The notes under the pieces were generated by a model. The model was not told the origin of the DNA. It saw only the letters and a program-made list of their open reading frames with translations, and did no database searches. Below, in pieces: positions 7,513-12,943 of a DNA stretch of 12,943 bases; position 1 is the stretch's first letter; each line of letters opens with the position of its first letter. Source of the DNA: Stephanodiscus triporus (taxonomy: Eukaryota > Bacillariophyta > Thalassiosirophyceae > Thalassiosirales > Thalassiosiraceae); the NCBI GenBank assembly GCA_036939755.1, contig JALLAZ010001417.1, forward strand, positions 1-12,943, read 5' to 3'. The position numbers and the translations under genes are program-made.

Positions 7513-7944
7513 CACAAGTTTCTGTGGTATTTGTTTTGAAACTGTACAAGTCGTAAAAGTCACTATCCAAAATATACAAGCATGTAATAACAACCTGCCA
7601 CAATATCACACTTGTGCGTTTCAAGCAGGTGAAATGTTCACGTGCGAAATAATCTGCTCCTGTTCTGTACACGCTGAATTTTGTCCATCCATCCTGTCGA
7701 TGTGAGGTGACAGAGTTGTTTTTTGGCGATTGCTCAACGGCTTCACTTGGGCTGCACCACCGTCCAAATGCGCAACCACAATACCCATTTTTGCTAAACA
7801 GTGGCCGCGAGGGCAAGGGCCACGGCCGACCTTCCCACAATGCCACGCCGCGGCGGCGGTGGTGACGACCGCCTTGGGTCGCCCCCCCCCCCGCTGGCGT
7901 GTCGCGGGGGAAGTTCTTGCCGCAGCAGGTGATGGCCGTCCTCG

Positions 7945-8451
7945 TTGTCGATGACGATGACGAGAGCGAGGACAACAAGGCAGAGCTCCTGCCCGCCGGG
8001 TCTGGATGCGCGCATACTCAGAACAATACGTGCGATCAGGGGCAGGGACGAGAGGGTGTACGATGGGAAATTGACGTTCTTCTTCTTCTTCGACGACGAC
8101 GACGACGACGACGATGACGACAACGTTGTTGGCGGCGATGGTCGCGGTCGCGGGAGGATCGGCAGGCCAAAGAGGTACAGGGACATGGCGCGCGAGCAGA
8201 TCCTGGAGAGGATGGAAGAGGAGGAGGGGGAGGGGGGGACGGCGGCGAAGGGAGAGGGGTCAAGTTCGGGAGGGAATGACTATGACGACGATGGAGGGGA
8301 CGGGGATGGGGATGACGGCGATAACGACCTCGCGTATGACGCCAAACAGAGGGAGATTGGACGCGCCTTGCAGCGATGGAGGGGGCAGCGGTGGGGCGGA
8401 CGACGAGGCAAAATGGGGCGACGGAAAGGCAGGAGGGATCCCCCCAGATGA
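7945..8451 (+). CDS. GC-rich ORF inside the inverted-repeat element, AT-hook-like, unknown function
   Basis: 168 codons from ATG 7945; the true start is uncertain and the first 45 residues look unconvincing. From about residue 35 it reads RDERVYDGKLT, a Phe/Asp run, GRGRIGRPKRYRD (an AT-hook-like GRP core with basic flanks), MAREQILERMEEEE, Gly/Asp-rich linkers, then DAKQREIGRALQRWRGQRWG and a basic C-terminus. Its triplet-repeat composition is like the host genes at 848-5185 and unlike the AT-rich DNA around it, which suggests a captured host gene fragment. Upstream exons may exist (an acidic frame VVDDDDESEDNKAE lies at 7899-8000), but no splice pair is convincing. Minus-strand frames are also open, so strand and structure are tentative. 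Confidence 0.35.
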   Translation: MSMTMTRARTTRQSSCPPGLDARILRTIRAIRGRDERVYDGKLTFFFFFDDDDDDDDDDNVVGGDGRGRGRIGRPKRYRDMAREQILERMEEEEGEGGTAAKGEGSSSGGNDYDDDGGDGDGDDGDNDLAYDAKQREIGRALQRWRGQRWGGRRGKMGRRKGRRDPPR

Positions 8452-8772
8452 TCGGGGACGACGTCATGGACAAAGAGCATTGTAGATGATTTTAATTAAA
8501 TAGTATCTGGTTGCTATCGGTTGAATTTAACTGAATTGCATTAGATAAGCAAAATGATATGTGTGATAATACACCAGGCTACATGACATCAGTGTGATAT
8601 TCTGACAGGTCTTAACTCTCCAATGTAATATTTTGATTTGCTATTTTAAGGGTGTGTACTGGGGATCATAATTTAGCGATAGGCGTGGCATTACGCCTTT
8701 ACTTGACGACAGGTGTGTATAGGATGACAGCTCATCCGAAAGTGTAAATATTTCCTGGCAAATCATACCTGA
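8452..8772. other. AT-rich interior of the inverted-repeat element
   Basis: No coding frame or repeat is seen. The base composition drops sharply from the GC-rich ORF just upstream. Confidence 0.5.
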
Positions 8773-8878
8773 TATTCTACCGGGCCGAAAATCAGTGAGG
8801 GATTTTGACAGAAAGAAATTACCACCTAGTAATCTGCTGGCCACAACTCAAATTCTTGGGTATTTTACCTATTTTCCC
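8773..8878 (-). repeat. Right terminal inverted repeat
   Basis: The reverse complement begins GGGAAAATAGGTAAAATACC and ends GGCCCGGTAGAATA, matching the left arm. The minus-strand ORF through it is a by-product. Confidence 0.85.
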
Positions 8879-8926
8879 TTTTATTATTCACTACTAAGGC
8901 TGTGTTTTTGTTAGACAGATAACATA

Positions 8927-8994
8927 TACACAGATACACAAAAGAACAGGTGGGAACAATTTTTTTCGGATGGCGTCTTTTGTGTATTTGTGTA
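8927..8994. repeat. Inverted repeat, 18-bp arms with 32-nt loop
   Basis: TACACAGATACACAAAAG (8927-8944) pairs with CTTTTGTGTATTTGTGTA (8977-8994) with one mismatch. It lies between the right arm and its outer 15-mer, in the segment that is extra relative to the left side. Confidence 0.75.
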
Positions 8995-9017
8995 TTTGAC
9001 CGTTTTTGCCCCGTGTT

Positions 9018-9299
9018 TTTGTTGCCAAGATGCGCAAATACAAACAGAACACCACGACCATCAAGTATCTATCGTACTTATTTATCTACTTTATCTCACA
9101 GAAGACTTAGCAAAAAACAAGATCACCATGGTGAAGCCGTTCGGGGGATCCCATGGCATGGCTAAGTTATATTTAGCCGCCCCCTCGCTGCAACCTCTTC
9201 GCGTTGAACTGGTTGAGTGCTCTGTCAAAGGATTTAATTGAATTATGTAAATCAGCAAAGAAAAAAATTAATTAGTACACTCATCTATTTTAATTTATT
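9018..9299. other. Intergenic stretch without recognised features
   Basis: Only short ORFs, such as one beginning MVKPFGGSHGMAK at 9128, with no recognisable similarity and AT-rich surroundings. I see no gene. Confidence 0.5.
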
Positions 9300-9880
9300 T
9301 TTTACCCTCCTCCCAACTCGATCGCCCCCATGCGTTCCGCTGTCGTCCCATCTCGTCATAACACCTCCCCTCATCACCAACACTGTCTTTTGGTTGGTTG
9401 TTGTGTGTGTCTTCATCTTTTGGGACCGTATATAGTCATGGAGTGTATTGTTTCATTTTATTTAGAAAATTATCAAATTGTCATCCAAAACAGTGGCTAT
9501 TGTCCTACCCGAATGTTCCACCGCGGCCGGATCTCATCCCAAATACCATCCTCATAGCTCTCATTGTTTTTGGTTGATTGTTGTTTAAAGTAGTGGCTAG
9601 GGGCGGCCGCTTAAGGCCGACGCCCGGTCCCTCTCTCTCTCTCTCTCTTTGGTCACCCCATTCGCTGCCCAAAATGAAAGGAAAAGTTCTCCCCACGTTT
9701 TCCGCCTCGGTCGCATCTCATCACATCCCCCCCCTCCCCCGCATCAGCCGGCCTTTGGTTGGTTGTTGTGTCTTTTGATGAAACGGTGGCCACCTAAGTT
9801 CGCGGCCCCGCCCATCTCTTAATTTTTTGACGGGTGCCCTTTCTGCACCCAAAACAAGGGGAAGGAGAGCGGTGAGAACC
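9300..9880. repeat. Diverged tandem array, about 182-bp unit, three copies
   Basis: TGGTTGRTTG occurs at 9391, 9571 and 9756 (spacing 180 and 185). Each copy is preceded about 40 nt earlier by an ATCTCRTC block (TCTC at 9351, 9532 and 9715). Blocks like GTGGCYA, CGGCC and CTGCMCAAAA also recur in register between the second and third copies. The copies are heavily diverged. A (CT)9 microsatellite sits at 9631-9648. Confidence 0.65.
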
Positions 9881-10074
9881 AGCCGCGCCCACTAGCGCCT
9901 GAACAGGACTCATGGGGAGATGCGGCGTTGTGATTCGAGTCCATGGCGGATGTTGCCATGTAGAGTGAGGGCAAAGCCGCTGGGGGTCTTGGCGGAAGTG
10001 GATCCTCTCGGAGGAAGATGATGTTCCCGCCAGAGGACAAATCCTATTTGTCTATTTGTACAGGTGACAAATAG
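9881..10074. other. Unassigned sequence upstream of the retroelement, ending in a small palindrome
   Basis: No gene seen. CTATTTGT..ACAAATAG near 10050-10074 forms an 8-bp-arm inverted repeat at the point where retroelement homology begins. Confidence 0.45.
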
Positions 10075-10884
10075 ATTACTCCTGAGTTGAACGACAAAGA
10101 TGCTACCTACTACCATTCTTTGATTGGTGTATTAAGGTGGATTGTTGAATTAGGAAGAGCTGATATCGATGTTGAGGTCTCAATGATGTCATCTCATCTC
10201 GCACTTTTGCGAGCGGGACATCTGAAAGAACTATTTCACATCTACGCATACCTAAAAGCACATCATAATACGGAAATGGTGTTCGATCCGACGCCTATCG
10301 ATTTTGATCGCAACTTGTTTGTTAGACAAGACTGGTCTTACTCTCCGTATGGATATGCAGGACTGGAGGAGGAGATGCCACATGGCATGCCAACTCCACA
10401 TGGTCCAACAATGACTATGAGAGTGTACGTCGACAGCGATCATGCTGGCGACTTGGTCACTCGACGCTCTCGAACAGGGTTCATCGTGTTTCTGAACAAT
10501 GCACCCATATATTGGAGTTCAAAGAAACAAGGCTCCTGTGAAACTAGCACATTTGGGAGTGAATTCGTTGCCATGAAGCAAGCCACGGAATATGTTCGTG
10601 GCCTACGTTTCAAATTGAGGATGATGGGGATTACGGTCAACGAGCCTGCATTCGTATTTGGTGACAACCAATCCGTTTTAGCAAATACAACAGCCCCTGC
10701 CTCAACACTGAAGAAGAAGTCAAACGCCATAGCATACCACTTCGTTAGAGAAGGGTGTGCTAGGGATGAATGGCGGACGGCGTATATTAATACGCATGAA
10801 AATGTTGCCGACTTACTGACGAAGCCTCTACCTTCAGGGGAGAAGCGAACGCGGTTCATTCGGATGTTATTACATCATATTTAA
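10075..10884 (+). CDS. Ty1/copia Pol fragment: reverse transcriptase tail and RNase H
   Basis: About 269 codons open from just after a TAG at 10072, with no starting Met (a TTG at 10087 is not a likely start). The conserved copia RT-tail block runs YYHSLIGVLRWIVELGRADI, then SSHLA and HIYAYLK. RNase H follows, with the catalytic pattern DSDHAGD (first Asp, codon at about 10432), TSTFGSEFVAMKQA (Glu) and FGDNQSVL (Asp), then YHFVRE and the C-terminal signature NVADLLTKPLP. It has no frameshift or stop, so the decay is a 5' truncation and not scattered mutation. RNase H degrades the RNA strand of the RNA-DNA hybrid during retrotransposition. The family call is firm; diatom copia lineages are common, but a clade cannot be assigned here. 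Confidence 0.9.
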   Translation: MTPELNDKDATYYHSLIGVLRWIVELGRADIDVEVSMMSSHLALLRAGHLKELFHIYAYLKAHHNTEMVFDPTPIDFDRNLFVRQDWSYSPYGYAGLEEEMPHGMPTPHGPTMTMRVYVDSDHAGDLVTRRSRTGFIVFLNNAPIYWSSKKQGSCETSTFGSEFVAMKQATEYVRGLRFKLRMMGITVNEPAFVFGDNQSVLANTTAPASTLKKKSNAIAYHFVREGCARDEWRTAYINTHENVADLLTKPLPSGEKRTRFIRMLLHHI

Positions 10885-11165
10885 GATGTACGAGGAGAGG
10901 ATTATGACGAACTATTTGGGTTCGAACCTCTTCTTTACTTACGCATTTGCGATAAGCTTTTTGTTGTTTTTTCCCAATGGGGTTTATATTATGGGACGAT
11001 GGGCGTTCCATCCTTGCAATTTCGAAATTGTGGGGTGCATATTTGACTATGAGTCACAACGGTACAGACAGTACTGAGAAGGGAAATCCTTCTGTATTCG
11101 GTGTTTACAGAAAACACCCAAACGATATCCTAGGATTAAACAAATCCAGGATACCTTTTTGGTTT

Positions 11166-11173
11166 GAGGGGAG
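11166..11173 (+). other. Polypurine tract
   Basis: GAGGGGAG directly followed by TG (11174), the usual arrangement before a copia 3' LTR and about 280 bp past the pol stop. Confidence 0.65.
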
Positions 11174-11414
11174 TGTTTGCAGTACGTGTTACGTGTTGTA
11201 ACATGCGTGTGAGTATGCATGCATGCGTGTGAGTATCCATGAATAATATGAATAGTAGAGTAACGCTCACATAAGTTCTATTATTGATTTTATCAACTCT
11301 AATCCAAAGTACGAGTTTAAGCCCTAACTTGTCTGTCAGATTGAGAATTTTGGTTATGCAAGAGAATCTACTGTACGAGTACGTAGGTGAGTACGAGAAT
11401 CGCTCGCTAAGCCA
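11174..11414 (+). repeat. Probable 3' LTR (end uncertain)
   Basis: Begins TGTTTGCAG right after the polypurine tract. No second LTR is in the window for comparison, so the CA end at 11414 is a guess. Confidence 0.4.
11202..11241 (+). repeat. 20-bp tandem duplication in the putative LTR
   Basis: CATGCGTGTGAGTATGCATG is followed immediately by the same unit with one change (G to C). This resembles the short repeats seen in some LTR promoters. Confidence 0.85.
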
Positions 11415-11420
11415 ATTTTT

Positions 11421-11807
11421 TTACCTCCATGGACAGGTTTGGGCACCGCTCCGGCGCGCACCATGGTGTCTGACCACGATGGCCCATATCATCACCAATA
11501 CCTGGGTGACACCCAAAGTCAGCGCATCGACATCATCCCCACACCATGGGCGATGACGCATGCACTTGGTTTGGGCGTCGTCCAGGTATTGGCGACGCTC
11601 TACAACATTGTACGACACAGTGCAAAATGTGAGATTTTTGCGTTTGAGCGCGTTGAGAAATATCATGTGTTGATTGTTGTTTTTGTTGTCTTCGTCATTG
11701 CCGCCGTCTATGCCACCGCCGCCTTCGTTGTTGCCGCCAATGCCGCCACCACCGTCATCGTCATTGTCACTGTTGCCGTCGTCGCCGTCACCGTCGCCGT
11801 TGCTGGA
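11421..11807 (-). pseudogene. Gly/Asp/Asn-rich ORF, probably degenerate
   Basis: Open from just after TGA 11810-11808 to a stop at 11421, 128 residues. It starts SSNGDGDGDDGNSDN, becomes Gly/Asn-rich (GGGGIGGNNEGGGG), then KNNNQHMIFLNALKRKN and a less protein-like tail that overlaps the foldback at 11475-11615. The first ATG is at 11666, leaving only 81 residues after it. It may be a 3' fragment of the gene suggested by the frames at 11813-12186. Not recognised. Confidence 0.3.
11475..11615. repeat. Long imperfect foldback (inverted repeat)
   Basis: The core arms 11493-11517 (CACCAATACCTGGGTGACAC..) and 11570-11594 are complementary at 21 of 25 positions, two of the exceptions being G-U pairs in RNA. 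Weaker pairing continues inward to a small loop near 11540 and outward to about 11475/11615. Confidence 0.65.
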
Positions 11808-11812
11808 TCATT

Positions 11813-12186
11813 TCAACCACAGCCGTATGTCATAGTTGTTTTTGTCGCCGCCGCGCCGCCACTGGCTGCCGTCGTTGTTGTTGTGGCGTCAAGGAAGACA
11901 TTGATGTATTGGCGGGGGATATTAGGAGCGAAATAGTCCCATCGAAAGATACGCCCTTCTTTAGGGACTGTAGCATTCAATGGACCCTCTGTTGGATCGT
12001 AGCATTTTCGCTCTCGGCAATCGAAAATTTTACTGCACGCATGGTCATTGGCACCTTGAGTGTAGGAAGGTCTAAAAGTAAAGCTGCAGCCTTTTTTACC
12101 AGCTTTTCGGCATCATTATCATCCAAGGACATGATAATGTTTGATATTCTTGAAAGTGCCTCTTTGTAGAAAGCGCGGATACGATG
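11813..12186 (-). pseudogene. Two overlapping minus-strand coding-like frames, probable decayed gene
   Basis: Frame one (12186-11977, ATG at 12132) reads AFYKEALSRISNIIMSLDD, then NDAEKLVKKAAALLLDLPTL, and stops. Frame two (12112-11813) reads GCSFTFRPSYTQGANDH, then KIFDCRERKCYDPTEG and RIFRWDYFAPNIPRQYINVF, with no stop for 99 codons. They overlap across a T6 run (12092-12097) where a one-base length change would switch frames. This could be a frameshifted gene, a sequencing error or two chance frames. No family is recognised. Confidence 0.3.
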
Positions 12187-12215
12187 TTATTCAGCTTCTT
12201 ACACCGCGGTGGATG

Positions 12216-12663
12216 ATTCTGGAGAGGGATTTTGCACGGTCACGCGTGCTTGCACACACAAAAATGGCAATATCAACAACTTGAACCCCGGGGTAATTGC
12301 ATGTCAAAATGACCGCAAGAAAACAGGCTAAATGGCTGTGTTATTAGATTTAAATAACTATGTTTAATTAACGATTAAGAGTCATTTGAGTCAGATTGTA
12401 TGAATTTAGTTGTGTGATGTGTAAGAAAGTTGTCAAGACAAATGGGGGCTAAAACTCGTAGCCTGGCTTTCTTTGTCTTCCCGGAAAACGGTGGGTCAAA
12501 TTCATCAGTCACCCTCCTCGACCATAATACGCATACCAGCAGCTAACGACTGTCTGTGACACGCCTGTACGGTACCTACCGATAGGTAGTTACAGTAGTG
12601 ACCCTCGACGGCGACGGCGTTAGGTTCAACCAACACAACTATCACCCCGGAGAGAAGACTATC
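12216..12663. other. Intergenic region upstream of the right-edge gene
   Basis: No gene is seen. It is AT-rich to about 12430, then GC-richer with a small hairpin CTACC-GATA-GGTAG near 12578. It presumably contains the promoter and 5' UTR of the gene at 12664, but no TATA box stands out. Confidence 0.45.
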
Positions 12664-12943
12664 ATGGACGTCGATTTGCGATACGAACAACAAGAACAAC
12701 AAGAACAACAAGAACAACAACAGCATCAACTCGTCGATCACGCGTACGCAGACTATGCGTCGATAAACGAGGACGAGCTGCGTCAGCTCGACGAGGATCC
12801 GAATGCGTTCCTCCTCCTCGGGAATGATGATGGGAGGACGACCACCACCGCCACCGCCAACAACGCGACCAGCGGCGACAATGACGATTGTCCATCGTCA
12901 TTGTCGCCGCTGGTCGCGTTGTTGGCGGTGGCGGTGGTGAGAT
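12664..12943 (+). CDS. N-terminus of a Gln/Glu-rich protein of unknown function (runs off the right edge)
   Basis: ATG 12664 opens a frame that reaches the window end without a stop, 93 codons. It starts MDVDLRYEQQEQQEQQ from a 9-bp repeat (GAACAACAA, four copies at 12688-12723), then QHQLVDHAYADYASINEDE, LRQLDEDPNAFLLLGNDDG, and Thr/Ala/Asn-rich sequence. The second segment looks like real acidic protein sequence. From about 12843 the DNA is part of a perfect inverted repeat, so the last 17 or so residues (LSPLVALLAVAVV) merely translate the antisense of the preceding codons and may not be authentic. No family is recognised. Confidence 0.6.
   Translation, partial: MDVDLRYEQQEQQEQQEQQQHQLVDHAYADYASINEDELRQLDEDPNAFLLLGNDDGRTTTTATANNATSGDNDDCPSSLSPLVALLAVAVVR
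12843..12939. repeat. Perfect inverted repeat, 46-bp arms, 5-nt loop
   Basis: 12843-12888 is exactly the reverse complement of 12894-12939, with loop TGTCC. Pairing fails beyond the arms, four bases before the window end. Confidence 0.95.

Larger units (their letters stand above)
7389..9017. mobile_element. Candidate non-autonomous DNA transposon with about 105-bp terminal inverted repeats
   Basis: 7408-7512 and the reverse complement of 8773-8878 align over their full length at roughly 85% identity, sharing AGGTAAAATACCC, TTTGAGTTGTGGCCAGCA, ACTAGGTG, TTTCTTTC, AATCCCTCAC and GATTTTCGGCCC. Outside these arms an exact 15-mer, AACACGGGGCAAAAA, occurs at 7389-7403 and inverted at 9003-9017. 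The true ends may therefore be at 7389 and 9017, with about 110 bp of extra sequence in the right arm. The interior has no recognisable transposase but does contain a GC-rich host-like ORF. Target-site duplications could not be fixed. The superfamily is unknown. Confidence 0.7.
10075..11414 (+). mobile_element. 5'-truncated Ty1/copia LTR retrotransposon
   Basis: Consists of the C-terminal part of a copia Pol (10075-10884), about 280 bp of noncoding sequence, a polypurine tract GAGGGGAG (11166-11173) and a TG-starting probable 3' LTR. Gag, protease, integrase and most of reverse transcriptase are absent. The 3' limit is uncertain; 11414 is only a CA-ending candidate. Confidence 0.75.

Noticed and set aside
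9890..9960. tRNA- or SINE-like B box (GATTCGAGTCC)
   Set aside because: The flanking bases do not form a T-stem and no A box or acceptor stem fits.
11439..11936. Plus-strand ORF of 165 codons rich in Val and Ala, looking like a membrane protein
   Set aside because: It starts inside the foldback and its hydrophobic stretch is the antisense of Gly/Asp/Asn codon repeats.
12505..12741. Minus-strand ORF with a Leu/Phe-rich N-terminus resembling a signal peptide
   Set aside because: The Leu/Phe run is the antisense of the GAACAACAA repeat in the plus-strand gene.

Overview
This is a eukaryotic nuclear window, most likely from a stramenopile alga and plausibly a diatom. The evidence is: short introns of about 100 nt with GT..AG borders; compact spacing between host genes; a PPR protein with 44-residue repeats and a possible bipartite plastid presequence; a WDR76/CMR1-type WD40 protein; trinucleotide-driven Ser, Asp, Glu, Gly and Arg runs inside genes; and a Ty1/copia remnant. 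The species cannot be named from sequence alone.

Layout. Positions 1-629 (minus) hold the 5' part of a two-exon gene with an N-terminal Cys/His cluster; it runs off the left edge. Positions 848-2851, possibly to 3037 (minus), hold a large PPR protein that shares a short divergent promoter region with a two-exon WDR76/CMR1-like WD40 gene at 3173-5185 (plus). Convergent to that gene, at 5393-6160 (minus), lies an acidic protein whose C-terminal half is a ladder of five SUMO-interacting-motif-like segments. Upstream of it on the same strand are two overlapping ORFs (6609-6269), the first with a zinc-knuckle-like motif. They may be broken or unresolved 5' exons of the same gene.

From about 6700 rightwards the window is accessory sequence. 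It holds a 71-bp tandem duplication (6716-6861); a 1.5-1.6 kb element bounded by about 105-bp terminal inverted repeats (7408-7512 and 8773-8878) that carries a GC-rich host-like ORF; a diverged three-copy array of about 182 bp (9300-9880); a 5'-truncated Ty1/copia element with RT tail, RNase H, polypurine tract and probable 3' LTR (10075 to about 11414); a long imperfect foldback (about 11475-11615); and overlapping minus-strand ORFs that look degenerate (11421-12186). At the right edge a plus-strand gene starts at 12664 and runs off the window. Its visible 3' part contains a perfect 46-bp inverted repeat with a 5-nt loop, which may be real or an assembly artefact.

The host genes are probably housekeeping: organellar RNA metabolism (PPR), nuclear chromatin or DNA-damage functions (WDR76/CMR1) and possibly SUMO-dependent nuclear interactions (the acidic protein). 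They do not form an obvious shared pathway. The strongest candidates for something undescribed are the multi-SIM protein and the inverted-repeat element with its gene-like cargo.
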